Source: Cruoricaptor ignavus (lineage in GTDB: Bacteria > Bacteroidota > Bacteroidia > Flavobacteriales > Weeksellaceae). From it: a stretch of 64,000 nt of DNA. The translations under genes and the position numbers were made by a program. Under the pieces are notes generated by a model. That model made no database searches and had not been told where the DNA came from. It was given only the letters and a program-made list of their open reading frames with translations. Where the stretch lies: contig NZ_FQYI01000007.1 of assembly GCF_900141665.1 (NCBI RefSeq), positions 62,001-126,000 on the forward strand. Reading direction: 5' to 3'. Shown here in pieces: positions 45,695-54,709 of the stretch (position 1 is its first letter; each line of letters starts with the position of its first letter).

Positions 45695-46132
45695 CGCTTT
45701 CCGTGCCTGAAAAAAAATTCTTTGCCCGAAAAATTTCAACAGAGGTACAGCGATATTAATCAACAATTTTTTTTAAATTTTAGAAAGAAAGAAATTGTAA
45801 ATGTTGTAATGCGGTGTGAAATTTGGGAAAAGTTTTTTCGGGAATTTCGTAACATTTGGTTTACATTGCGTTCACGATTTATTCACATTGCAACGCATTG
45901 AAAATGAGCGGGATTTCTGGTTTATCAACAATTGTGAATAAGCTTTGGAAAACCTTTTGCGAAGGAAAGCGCTGTGAATTTTGCTGGAATATCATCGCTA
46001 AAAATTCCGTCAAAAAAATTCCTTGAGAGCCGGAAAAAGTTTCCAATATGAATTAAATGTTAACGGCGCAAGAAAATTTTGCGCAAAGTTTTCCACATCA
46101 AATCATCTGTACTATCAACAAATTATATTCAA

Positions 46133-46162
46133 TTGCGGTTATTGCTAAAAAACTTAAATTTG
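46133..46162 (+). promoter_or_regulatory. Promoter of rpiB
   Basis: TTG at 46133-46135 and TAAATTTG at 46155-46162 are separated by exactly 19 nt, a full match to the Bacteroidota promoter pattern. The rpiB ATG is 16 nt downstream. Confidence 0.7.
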
Positions 46163-46178
46163 TACATAAACGAACGCA

Positions 46179-46607
46179 ATGAGGAAAATCGCAATAGCAG
46201 CCGACCACGCAGGCTTTGAATACAAGGAATTTCTGAAAAAGGAACTTTCCGCGGAATTTGAAATACAGGACTTCGGTACGCAAAGTATTGATTCTGTGGA
46301 TTATCCGGATTTCGTGCATCCTGCAGCAACTTCTGTAGAAAACGGCGAAAATGAATTCGGAATCCTGATTTGCGGAAGCGGACAGGGCGTGCAGCTGAGC
46401 GCCAATAAGCATCAGGGCATACGCTGTGCCTTGGCCTGGATGCCGGATATTGCCGAACTTTCGCGCCAGCACAATGATTGTAATATGGTGGCAATTCCGG
46501 CAAGATTTATAGCAAAAGAATTCGCCCTGGAAATTGTGAGAAAATTCCTTAGCACAGAATTTGAGGGCGGCAGGCATAACGAACGCGTAAGGAAAATTTG
46601 TTTTTAA
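46179..46607 (+). CDS. rpiB: Ribose-5-phosphate isomerase B
   Basis: RpiB/LacAB family isomerase interconverting ribose 5-phosphate and ribulose 5-phosphate. The sequence ADHAGFEYK is at the N-terminus, the active-site ICGSGQG region replaces the more usual CGTGIG, and GGRHNERV is near the C-terminus. 142 residues is typical. Its stop is inside an 18-nt hairpin that recurs after rnr. Confidence 0.93.
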   Translation: MRKIAIAADHAGFEYKEFLKKELSAEFEIQDFGTQSIDSVDYPDFVHPAATSVENGENEFGILICGSGQGVQLSANKHQGIRCALAWMPDIAELSRQHNDCNMVAIPARFIAKEFALEIVRKFLSTEFEGGRHNERVRKICF

Positions 46608-46623
46608 ACTAAAAATTTAGTTT
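46606..46623. repeat. 18-nt hairpin repeat, copy 1 (before rnr)
   Basis: AAACTAAAAATTTAGTTT has 8-nt complementary arms around AA. It begins in the rpiB stop codon and ends 9 nt before the rnr ATG. An identical copy is at 48801-48818. Confidence 0.6.
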
Positions 46624-46632
46624 ATTATTTCG

Positions 46633-48786
46633 ATGCCAAAAAAATCACGATATATTTCTCAGAAAAACGAGTATAAGCTGCGCGAAATCGGGCGGCTGAT
46701 TACCCGTTTTATGAACGAGAACCCGACGAAAATTTATAATTACAAACAAATTGCCGATGGCATTGATTACAGAAATCCGCGGCAAAGAGAGCAGGTAGTA
46801 CAGGCACTGCACAAGCTAAGAGCCGATGACACGATAAAGGAAGTCGAAAAAGGGAAGTACCTGCTTAACCTGAAAATAGACGGCACGCTGACTGGCATCA
46901 TCGATTTCAACCAGACAGGAAACGCCTATGTGAAGGTGGATGGCCTGGAGGACGACATCTTCATCCACTCGAAAAATGTGAAGGATGCTCTGCAGGGCGA
47001 TACCGTTCTCATCGTGACCTATCACTACAAAGGCAAGCGCATAGAAGGCTCCGTGCTGGAAGTTCTGGAACGCAGCCGCAGCGAATTTGTGGGCACTTTT
47101 CAGTTCATCAAGCATAAAGATTTCGGCTTCGTGATTTGCGATAAAAAGCAAATAAACACGGATATCTTCATCCCGAAAAATAAAATCAACGGTGCAAAAG
47201 ATGGCGAGAAAGTCGTCGTGAAAATGTCCGCCTGGAAAAGAGGCGAAAAAAATCCGGAAGGCGAAATCATCGAGGTGCTTGGTTCGTCCGGTGAGCACGA
47301 AACGGAAATCCATTCCATACTGGCTGAATACGGCCTGCCGTATGAATTTCCGGCCGATGTAGAGCGCGAGGCCAACGAGCTTGATAGGGAAATCCGCCCG
47401 GAAGAAATTGCGCGACGCCGTGATATGCGCGAAATTCTCACCTTCACGATTGACCCGAAAGATGCCAAGGATTTTGACGACGCGCTTTCGATACGGCAGC
47501 TGGAAAATGGCAACTGGGAAATCGGCGTGCATATTGCCGATGTATCGCACTATGTAAAGCCTGGAACGCTGCTGGATGCTGAGGCCTTTAAGCGCGCAAC
47601 CTCGGTTTATCTGGTGGATAGGGTGGTGCCTATGCTTCCCGAAGTCCTTAGCAACGATGTGTGTTCGCTTCGCCCGAACGAAGACAAGTACACCTTCTCG
47701 GCGGTTTTTGAAATTGATGATAATGCCAAAGTCGTGAAGCAGTGGTTCGGCAAAACGGTTACGCATTCGGACAGAAGATTTACCTACGAAGAAGCCCAGG
47801 CAAGGATTGAAACCGGGCAGGGTGATTTGGCACAGGAAATTCTGGTGATGGACAGGCTGGCGAAAATTATGCGTGAAGAACGGATTAAAAACGGCGCGGT
47901 AACTTTCGACCGAAGCGAAGTGCGCTTTAATCTGGACGAAAACAACGAGCCTGTAGGCGTTTATTTCAAAATCAGCAAAGATTCCAATCATCTGGTGGAG
48001 GAATTTATGCTGCTGGCCAACCGAAAAGTTTCGGAATTCGTTTCGCTGAAAAGCAACAACCAGCGCAGTGAGAAGACCTTCATCTACCGCATCCACGATG
48101 ATCCGGACCCTACAAAGCTGGCGGCATTGCAGGAATTTGTGTCCACCTTTGGCTACAAAATGAACATTTCAAATTCCAAACGGACTACCGAAAGCCTGAA
48201 CAAGCTTTTGCGCGATGTGAAGGGAAAAGGCGAGGAAAATATGATAGAAACGCTGGCGATGCGAAGTATGGCCAAAGCAGTGTACGGCACGGAGCCTATC
48301 GGGCATTACGGCCTTGGTTTCGAGTTTTATACGCATTTTACATCGCCGATTAGGCGCTATCCGGACATCATTGCGCATCGCCTTTTACAACATTATCTGG
48401 ACGGCGGAAAATCTGTAAACCGCGATGAAATCGAGGATCAAGCGAAACACAGCTCTGCAATGGAAAGACTAGCAGCCGATGCAGAGCGTGATTCCATAAA
48501 ATTTATGCAGGTGAAATTTATGGAAAAGCACCTCGGAGAAGTTTTCGAGGGCGTGATCTCTGGCGTTGCGGAATTCGGTTTTTGGGTGCAGATTCCTGAA
48601 AACGGTGCCGAAGGTTTGATTAAATTGCGCGATTTGATGGACGATTCCTACCAGTTTGACCCGAAAACTTATTCGGTGATTGGTGCAAGAACAGGTAATC
48701 AATATCAGCTTGGCGATAAGGTGAAAATCAAGGTGATGAAGGCTAATCTTGTGGCGAAGCAGCTGGACTTCCGAATTGAAGTTTGA
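46633..48786 (+). CDS. rnr: Ribonuclease R
   Basis: 3'-5' exoribonuclease of the RNB family, processive on structured RNA. It has an N-terminal helix-turn-helix-like part, cold-shock domains (about 80-240) and the RNB catalytic domain with DPKDAKDFDDALS, where the aspartates bind Mg. A C-terminal S1 domain (about 630-715) follows. 717 residues is normal. It is flanked by two identical 18-nt hairpins. Confidence 0.96.
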   Translation: MPKKSRYISQKNEYKLREIGRLITRFMNENPTKIYNYKQIADGIDYRNPRQREQVVQALHKLRADDTIKEVEKGKYLLNLKIDGTLTGIIDFNQTGNAYVKVDGLEDDIFIHSKNVKDALQGDTVLIVTYHYKGKRIEGSVLEVLERSRSEFVGTFQFIKHKDFGFVICDKKQINTDIFIPKNKINGAKDGEKVVVKMSAWKRGEKNPEGEIIEVLGSSGEHETEIHSILAEYGLPYEFPADVEREANELDREIRPEEIARRRDMREILTFTIDPKDAKDFDDALSIRQLENGNWEIGVHIADVSHYVKPGTLLDAEAFKRATSVYLVDRVVPMLPEVLSNDVCSLRPNEDKYTFSAVFEIDDNAKVVKQWFGKTVTHSDRRFTYEEAQARIETGQGDLAQEILVMDRLAKIMREERIKNGAVTFDRSEVRFNLDENNEPVGVYFKISKDSNHLVEEFMLLANRKVSEFVSLKSNNQRSEKTFIYRIHDDPDPTKLAALQEFVSTFGYKMNISNSKRTTESLNKLLRDVKGKGEENMIETLAMRSMAKAVYGTEPIGHYGLGFEFYTHFTSPIRRYPDIIAHRLLQHYLDGGKSVNRDEIEDQAKHSSAMERLAADAERDSIKFMQVKFMEKHLGEVFEGVISGVAEFGFWVQIPENGAEGLIKLRDLMDDSYQFDPKTYSVIGARTGNQYQLGDKVKIKVMKANLVAKQLDFRIEV

Positions 48787-48800
48787 TAAAAAATTAGCTT

Positions 48801-48818
48801 AAACTAAAAATTTAGTTT
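48801..48818. repeat. 18-nt hairpin repeat, copy 2 (after rnr)
   Basis: This copy is identical to that at 46606-46623. It lies 14 nt after the rnr stop and 12 nt before the GTG start of the next gene. Confidence 0.6.
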
Positions 48819-48830
48819 TAAAGAAAATTA

Positions 48831-49628
48831 GTGGAGGGATTAGTATTATCTGCGGTAGTTTTAGGCATTATGCTAAGCCTGATTTTCGTCGGGCCAATGT
48901 TTTTCCTGCTCATCGAAACGAGTTTTACGAGAGGCCCAAAACATGCTTTAGCGCTGGATTTTGGCGTGGTGACGGCAGATATCGTCTGCATCATCCTGGC
49001 ATATTACGCCAGCAAGGATATCGTACACCTTATAGATACTTATCCCGGTTTTTATCGTATCACAGCGCTGCTGGTCTTCATTTACGGCGTGGTGATGATG
49101 CTCACCAAAGTGAAAATGCACATCCCGAACGAAGAAAGATTAATCGCGCAAAATTACTTCCGCACCTTTCTTAACGGCTTCTTATTCAATGGGTTAAACA
49201 TTAGCGTAATTTTATTTTGGCTAGTCACCGTAATTACTGTGCGCAATCAATATCCTGATCCGGAAAATTTTTTCCTGTACATCAGCATCGTGATTCTCAC
49301 TTTTCTGAGCATCGATTTTCTGAAAATAAAACTTGCCAAGCAATTCCACTACAAACTGACGGACAAGATTGCAAACGCCTTCAGGAAAGGTGTTGGCGTG
49401 ATTTTGATTCTCTTCAGCTTTACGATTTTCATCCAAAGTTATAAACGCTTTAACACTTTTGATAAACAGTTGGAAAAGGCGGAAAAAACGCCGGTAAAAA
49501 TTAAAAAGAAGAAAAAGAAAAAGGCAGGAAATGAAACTGTAATCTCGCCAAAAAAGCAAGAAGCAGAAACTACAGAAACAGAACCGCTTGGTGAAGATGA
49601 AACGCTGCAACAGATTGATAATCAATGA
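48831..49628 (+). CDS. LysE-family (RhtB-like) exporter
   Basis: 265 residues with about six hydrophobic segments in the first 205. The N-terminus GIMLSLIFVGPMFFLLIETSFTRGPKHALALDFG follows the LysE/RhtB pattern, in which a Gly-Pro stands near the end of the first helix. A lysine-rich, then acidic, cytoplasmic tail of about 50 residues follows. Amino-acid export is the usual role, but the substrate is unknown. The start is GTG. The stop overlaps the next ATG. Confidence 0.8.
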   Translation: MEGLVLSAVVLGIMLSLIFVGPMFFLLIETSFTRGPKHALALDFGVVTADIVCIILAYYASKDIVHLIDTYPGFYRITALLVFIYGVVMMLTKVKMHIPNEERLIAQNYFRTFLNGFLFNGLNISVILFWLVTVITVRNQYPDPENFFLYISIVILTFLSIDFLKIKLAKQFHYKLTDKIANAFRKGVGVILILFSFTIFIQSYKRFNTFDKQLEKAEKTPVKIKKKKKKKAGNETVISPKKQEAETTETEPLGEDETLQQIDNQ

Positions 49629-50557
49629 AAATACAACATCCTAAACCTATTAAGAACGGTGCAAAAATCGCCGTGATTTCGCCCGCTGGATTTGTGGAAG
49701 AATCGCAGATTGCCAAAGGCTTGGAAATGATTGAGGCCAAAGGTTTTGAGCCAGTTTTAGGGAAATTTGCACTGGGAAAATTTGAGAACGGCTATCCATA
49801 TTCCGGCACGGAAAAAGAGCGGCTTCACGATTTGAATTGGGCGCTAAATGATGAGGAAATTTCGGCCGTTTGGGCTACAAGAGGTGGCTACGGTTGTCAG
49901 CATTTATTGCAAAAAATTTCGCTCAAAAATTTTAAGCAAAATCCGAAATGGTACATCGGCTATTCTGATAACACGGTGATTCACAGCTATTTACTTAAAA
50001 AAAGTTTTGCTTCAGTGAATGGACAAACCTTAAAAACTTCAAGTTTCGGCGTTTGTGAGGAAGGCTATGAAGAAATTTTTAAAATCCTAAAAGGCGGTTC
50101 AACTAAAATTTTAGTTGATGATCATCCATTCAATAAAAAAGGTGAAGCGAACGGCATTTTAGTTGGGGGAAACCTTGCGCTAGTTTATGCGCTTTTAGGT
50201 ACCAAATACAGCTTTGATTTCAAGGATAAAATTCTGTTTCTGGAAGATATCGGTGAGAAGTATTATACGCTGGACAGAATGCTGATGGCGCTGGAATTGG
50301 CTGGTGTTTTCAGGAAAATTAGCGGTTTGATTGTCGGTGGAATGATTAATATGGGCGATGAAAAATCCAACGAAAATTACGAAAGCAGCTTTGATGAGAA
50401 GGCTTACGAGCTTATACACCATCGGTTGCAAAAGTATGATTTTCCCGTAGCGTTTCAGTTTCCGAACGGCCATATTTTCGAAAATCGCCCAATCATCATC
50501 GGAGGAATGATCCGCATGAAAGTCGGCAAAAAGGCAGAATTCAATTACCCTAATTAA
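49625..50557 (+). CDS. LD-carboxypeptidase (S66 family)
   Basis: 310 residues. Family S66 enzymes cleave the L,D bond of the tetrapeptide stem in peptidoglycan recycling; the MccF branch acts on microcin. The nucleophile region GYSDNTVIH, the upstream sequence ATRGGYGCQHLL, and a C-terminal segment with FPNGHIFENRPI, which supplies the catalytic His, fit the family. No signal peptide is seen, so a cytoplasmic recycling role is likely. Confidence 0.88.
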   Translation: MKIQHPKPIKNGAKIAVISPAGFVEESQIAKGLEMIEAKGFEPVLGKFALGKFENGYPYSGTEKERLHDLNWALNDEEISAVWATRGGYGCQHLLQKISLKNFKQNPKWYIGYSDNTVIHSYLLKKSFASVNGQTLKTSSFGVCEEGYEEIFKILKGGSTKILVDDHPFNKKGEANGILVGGNLALVYALLGTKYSFDFKDKILFLEDIGEKYYTLDRMLMALELAGVFRKISGLIVGGMINMGDEKSNENYESSFDEKAYELIHHRLQKYDFPVAFQFPNGHIFENRPIIIGGMIRMKVGKKAEFNYPN

Positions 50558-50569
50558 TCAATTTAAACC

Positions 50570-50941
50570 GTGGCTTCTCACAACGATTTCGGTAAAATGG
50601 CGGAAGATATGGCCTGCGATTTCCTGCAGAAGCTGGGTTACAAAATTCTTTCGCGGAATTTCCGTTTTCAAAAAGCGGAAATCGACATCGTTTGCAAAAA
50701 GGCTGGCGAAATCGTGTTTGCCGAGGTGAAAGCGCGGATGAACAATGCAATGATGGAACCGCAGGAAGCCGTAACGAAAGGGAAAATGAGACGCATCATT
50801 TCTGCGGCAGATGCCTTTCTGCAAAGCATCGACGCCGAAGAAACGGCAAGGTTCGACATCATTACCGTGATGCCGAGCACAACCGGAAATTTGGAAATAA
50901 ACCACATCGAAGCCGCATTTGAAAGCATCGATGCGGTTTAA
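50570..50941 (+). CDS. YraN-family endonuclease-like protein (UPF0102)
   Basis: 123 residues. The restriction-endonuclease-like fold signature GKMAEDMACDFLQKLGYKIL with later DIVCKKAGEIVFAEVKAR is typical of YraN. The function is not known. The start is GTG at 50570, which matches family alignments. The gene converges with the superoxide dismutase gene, 12 nt apart. Confidence 0.88.
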   Translation: MASHNDFGKMAEDMACDFLQKLGYKILSRNFRFQKAEIDIVCKKAGEIVFAEVKARMNNAMMEPQEAVTKGKMRRIISAADAFLQSIDAEETARFDIITVMPSTTGNLEINHIEAAFESIDAV

Positions 50942-50953
50942 ATTCAGAGAAAA

Positions 50954-51451
50954 TTACTTGATTTCCACGCAGCCCACTCTTCCGCCGGCATTACCCGTAG
51001 GCTGGGTGTGGAAATCGTCCGCTTTTTCGTGGATAATCAGCGTTTTGCCGATGATGTTGCGCTGCTCATCGCTGCATCCCAGGCACCATTTATCAGTTGA
51101 AAAATTCAGTTTCGCATTGCCGCTGTTATCAGCAGTCAGGTTGCCGATATCGCCGCTGTGAAACTCGCTGTGTCCCCATTTGCCGTGCTTTTCGGAAGTT
51201 GGGTTCCAGTGTCCGTCGGCGTTTTCAGCCTTCGGGTCAGAGCAGTCGCCTTTTTCGTGGATGTGCACCGCGTGAATTCCCGGTGTCAGATTTTTCACAT
51301 TCAAGGCAAGCGAAACTTTCTCGCCACTTTGCGTGAATTTCGCCGTTCCCTGCGTTTGCGTTCCAGATTTTGACAGAATTTGGTAATTTTTCGAAGTTCC
51401 GCACGATGCCAAAAGCAACGCAGCCGCTGCAATCAGAATTGGATTTTTCAT
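50954..51451 (-). CDS. sodC: Cu/Zn superoxide dismutase, lipoprotein
   Basis: Periplasmic SodC converting superoxide to hydrogen peroxide. The N-terminus MKNPILIAAAALLLASC is a lipoprotein signal with Cys17. The copper histidines are in AVHIHEKGDC, the bridging and zinc histidines in the HWNPTSEKHGKWGHSEFHSGD segment, and the C-terminal HEKADDFHTQPTGNAGGRVGC completes the active-site loop. 165 residues is typical. It is divergent from the TonB receptor gene, 208 bp apart. Confidence 0.93.
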   Translation of the reverse strand: MKNPILIAAAALLLASCGTSKNYQILSKSGTQTQGTAKFTQSGEKVSLALNVKNLTPGIHAVHIHEKGDCSDPKAENADGHWNPTSEKHGKWGHSEFHSGDIGNLTADNSGNAKLNFSTDKWCLGCSDEQRNIIGKTLIIHEKADDFHTQPTGNAGGRVGCVEIK

Positions 51452-51635
51452 AGTTTTAATATTTAGTGATTTTTAGAAAGCAAAAATTATGCAGATTTAA
51501 AAAGGAAATTTTATTTATAAAAATTTAGAAAAACTCCCGCATTTATTCATTTTTTTCCGAGCCATTATTTTCTTTATCCACACCGCCAATCCTCCATTTC
51601 ACTCCAATCCATTTTTTTTAAATTACTTCCAAAAC

Positions 51636-51643
51636 TAAGTTTG
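51636..51643 (+). promoter_or_regulatory. -7 box of the TonB receptor operon
   Basis: TAAGTTTG fits TAnnTTTG, 17 nt before the ATG. A T-rich run at 51612-51619 stands near the -33 distance. The rest of the 208-bp region between sodC and this gene shows no metal-operator palindrome that I can recognise. Confidence 0.45.
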
Positions 51644-51659
51644 TGAGGATTTTCAGAGA

Positions 51660-53726
51660 ATGAACATCGAAGGAAAAATATTGGTTGCTATCGTGGTGCT
51701 AAGCCTTGGCAGGCTGCAGGCCCAGGAAACAAAAATTACGCAGATCGACAGTGTAAAAATCCGCAAAAGCAGAATACTGCGGCAGCCAAAAAATTCAGAA
51801 ATTACCTCCGGTAGGCAGCTGGAAAATGCTTCCGGAGAGAACCTCGCCAATGTCTTGAAACAGCTCTCAGGAGTGAATATTTTGCAGAGCGGCGCCAATA
51901 TCTCCAAGCCTGTAATTCAGGGACTTACCAACCAGCGCATAGCCATTATCAACAATGGAATAAAACTGGAAAGCCAGCTCTGGAGCAGCGACCACGCGCC
52001 GGAAATAGACCCGAATCTTGCCTCCCAGATCGAGGTAATAAAAGGCTCCGATGCCGTGCGATACGGGTCCAACGCACTGGGAGGAGTAATCGTGATGAAG
52101 AACCGCCCCCTGCCTTTTTTTGGCGAGAAAATCGGAGGAAATGCGAGAATGGTAGGGCAATCCAACAACTCCGGATTTGGTGGTAACCTGATGCTGCACG
52201 GTGCCGCGGGCGCATTTGCCTGGCGCGTCCAGGGCAGCGGGAAACGCCTTGGCGACTACAAAACCGCAGACTATTATGTGAATAATACGGCAGCGAGGGA
52301 GCTAAATTTTTCCGGAGCATTGGGTTATAAAATGCCTTATGAAACGGCAGAGGTTTTCTACAGCCAGTTCTCCACAAACCTCGGCGTTTTTATGGGTTCA
52401 AGGATTGGCAGTGCAGATGACTGGAATCTGCGGCTCCGCCTTGGAAGGCCGCCCGTGGTGTTTCCGCAGGGATTTGAGATCCAGGCGCCCAACCAGAAAG
52501 TGAACCATCATCTTGCAAAATTTTCCCTGCAAAGCGACCGGCCTTTTGGCAAGACAGAATTTAATTATGCCTATCAGGAAAACCACCGCAAGGAATTCGA
52601 CCGGCGTACGGGACCCCTTGCCGACCGCCCGGTGCTGGATGTGGAGCTGGAAACACACTCCGGCACGCTGGACTACGAGAGGGTTTTCTTTGAGAATTTT
52701 AAAACCAGGGCGGGGGTGGCGTATTCTCACCAGAAAAACTTCAACATCCCCGGTACGGGCGTGAATTCCATCCTCCCCAATTTTGTTTCCAATAATGCCG
52801 GCGTGTGGCTCTCGGAGGAGTTCAGAAAAAATTCCTGGGTGGCTACGGGCGGCATCCGCTATGATTTTAAGGACTTCAGCGCGGCGGGCTACAACCGCTA
52901 CGGCGAGTACTACGGTGGCCAGCGCGATTACAGCAGCATCAGCTACGATCTTGGCATCCAGCGGCTGTTTGGCAATGGCTTTTCCGCAGCCACCAGCATT
53001 GGCAAAGCCTGGCGTGCGCCGGAGGCGGTGGAGCTCTTCAGCAACGGGCTGGATCACGGCAGCGCGCTCTACCTTCTGGGAGATGAAAATCTCAAAACTG
53101 AGAAAGGCCTAAAATGGACTGCCAGGCTGCAGTACGAAACGGGCAGGCTCTACCTTTCCGCGGAAGGTTTTTTGCAAAAAATCGACGGCTTCATCTATGA
53201 AATGCCCACCGGCGAATACAAAAACACCTGGGGCGGTCTGTTCCCGCTATTCGTGTACCGGCAGTCGGATGCGCTGCTGAAAGGTGCAGATGCGGAGCTG
53301 AGATTTCAGATTTCGGAGAGGGTAAAATATCAGGCGGTGTTTTCATCTGTGTATGCGGACAACCGGACGGAGGAATTTTATTTTCCGAACATTTCCCCGG
53401 AGCGCCTCAGTCAGAACATAGAGTTCAGCTTGGATAGGCTCACCAATCTGCGGGGAGGCTGGCTCCGGCTGGAGCACCAGTGGGTGAATAAGCAGCGCAG
53501 GTTCAGCGCAGAAACAGACTTGCTGCCGGATTCTCCGCCGGGCTACCACCTTTTCGGGGCGGGCATCGGCACGCAGGTGAGCACCTTCCGGAAGGACGAT
53601 ATGGCGCTCTCGCTGCAGGCGAATAATCTTTTCAATAAACTTTATAAGGACTACACCAACCGGTTCCGGTATTTTGCCCACGAGATGGGCAGGAATCTGC
53701 AGTTCCGGGTAAGCTTTAATTTTTAA
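51660..53726 (+). CDS. TonB-dependent outer-membrane receptor
   Basis: 688 residues with a signal peptide (about 1-21). The plug domain (about 45-165) includes GVNILQSGANISKPVIQGL and IEVIKGSDAVRYGSNALGG. A 22-stranded-type barrel follows and ends in the aromatic FRVSFNF. There is no N-terminal carboxypeptidase-like domain and no SusD partner, which points to a metal or siderophore receptor rather than a glycan one. Three lipoprotein genes follow. Confidence 0.9.
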   Translation: MNIEGKILVAIVVLSLGRLQAQETKITQIDSVKIRKSRILRQPKNSEITSGRQLENASGENLANVLKQLSGVNILQSGANISKPVIQGLTNQRIAIINNGIKLESQLWSSDHAPEIDPNLASQIEVIKGSDAVRYGSNALGGVIVMKNRPLPFFGEKIGGNARMVGQSNNSGFGGNLMLHGAAGAFAWRVQGSGKRLGDYKTADYYVNNTAARELNFSGALGYKMPYETAEVFYSQFSTNLGVFMGSRIGSADDWNLRLRLGRPPVVFPQGFEIQAPNQKVNHHLAKFSLQSDRPFGKTEFNYAYQENHRKEFDRRTGPLADRPVLDVELETHSGTLDYERVFFENFKTRAGVAYSHQKNFNIPGTGVNSILPNFVSNNAGVWLSEEFRKNSWVATGGIRYDFKDFSAAGYNRYGEYYGGQRDYSSISYDLGIQRLFGNGFSAATSIGKAWRAPEAVELFSNGLDHGSALYLLGDENLKTEKGLKWTARLQYETGRLYLSAEGFLQKIDGFIYEMPTGEYKNTWGGLFPLFVYRQSDALLKGADAELRFQISERVKYQAVFSSVYADNRTEEFYFPNISPERLSQNIEFSLDRLTNLRGGWLRLEHQWVNKQRRFSAETDLLPDSPPGYHLFGAGIGTQVSTFRKDDMALSLQANNLFNKLYKDYTNRFRYFAHEMGRNLQFRVSFNF

Positions 53727-53747
53727 AACCAAAAACAATTTTCAATT

Positions 53748-54692
53748 ATGAACACAAGAAAAAGATTTTGCAGAATGCTCGCAGCCTGGCTGCTGATGGT
53801 AATGACGCTGGCGCTCTCCGCGTGCCGCAGCGATGAGGAAAGCGTACCGCCACCGACTAACGAGAATAATGGCGGCGGGCACGATACCTGGGCCAAGGTG
53901 GAATTCATCGTTAGGGAGGGGCATTTTCACAAGGATGATTTCCACGCCAACAGCGGGAAGACGCCAATTTTACCAAAAATCCAGAAATTTACCTTCGAGC
54001 TGGATGCTAATAAGAACATCGTCCGCAAGGATGAAAACGGGAAAATACTTCAGCCCGGGGAATCGCCGGTGGTGGTGCAGGCGGGCTTCTGGGGCTACTC
54101 TATGGAGATCAATTATTACAATGCCAAAGGGGAGCGGATGAACAGCCAGTTTGTAACCAAGGAAATGCTGCCTGTGCATCAGCACTTTTTTACTACAAAA
54201 TCCTTCTCCGACCTGAAAACCGGTGCCACCACAGATGCACAGGGCAGCAGCTACATCACCAATCTCTACAGCTATACCTACCGCGATACCGACCCTATAG
54301 ACCTGATGAAAGGCGAATTCATCCCTGGTACCACACAGCAAACCCAACTTCTGAACGATGCCGTGGGGCTGAAGGGCTATTTTAAATTCACAAAAGGCAG
54401 CGTAAGGTTCGACATGAAGATCCGCTTCGCGCACCTTTTCACCCCGAAATATGCCAACAATGGAACCTGGTACCCTGCCAATAGCCCGGCAGAATCTCTG
54501 CTTGCGAGCGGGACAACGGATTTTAGCCAGACGGTGCCTTTCGTAGTAGTGGCAGATTTCAGCCTGGATGGCACGCCGGAGTCTTATGAAAAATATGTAA
54601 AAGAAATAGCGGATTACTATAAAATCTCTCCTGAAGAAGTAAAAAAATATCTGCAAACAGAACACGACGAGAGCGCTGGTTTCTGGATGTGA
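53748..54692 (+). CDS. Lipoprotein with His clusters, possible metal-binding partner of the TonB receptor
   Basis: 314 residues. The N-terminus ends in LALSAC (lipobox). After a short Pro/Gly linker come GGGHDTW, EGHFHKDDFHAN and later LPVHQHFF, together seven or more histidines. I do not recognise a family. It lies 21 nt downstream of the TonB receptor and is probably co-transcribed. A role in capturing a divalent metal at the cell surface is an inference from the histidines and the neighbour. Confidence 0.75.
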   Translation: MNTRKRFCRMLAAWLLMVMTLALSACRSDEESVPPPTNENNGGGHDTWAKVEFIVREGHFHKDDFHANSGKTPILPKIQKFTFELDANKNIVRKDENGKILQPGESPVVVQAGFWGYSMEINYYNAKGERMNSQFVTKEMLPVHQHFFTTKSFSDLKTGATTDAQGSSYITNLYSYTYRDTDPIDLMKGEFIPGTTQQTQLLNDAVGLKGYFKFTKGSVRFDMKIRFAHLFTPKYANNGTWYPANSPAESLLASGTTDFSQTVPFVVVADFSLDGTPESYEKYVKEIADYYKISPEEVKKYLQTEHDESAGFWM

Positions 54693-54709
54693 TAAATAAA
54701 TATATAAAT

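Larger units (their letters stand above)
45658..46178. other. Candidate chromosome replication origin (oriC)
   Basis: This 521-bp gene-free stretch is the longest in the window. It holds DnaA-box-like 9-mers with one mismatch to TTATCCACA: TTATTCACA (45879-45887, +), TTATCAACA (45922-45930, +), TTATTCACA on the minus strand (45933-45941) and TTTTCCACA (46089-46097, +). CTATCAACA (46112-46120) has two mismatches. An AT-rich stretch at 45754-45800 could serve as the unwinding element. Two parS sites lie 2.1 and 4.0 kb to the left. The ends of the gap carry the pgk and rpiB promoters. Confidence 0.6.

Noticed and set aside
46816-48096. A 426-residue open frame on the minus strand inside rnr
   Set aside because: It lies wholly antisense to a clear RNase R gene, has no recognisable domain and mirrors the codon pattern of rnr.
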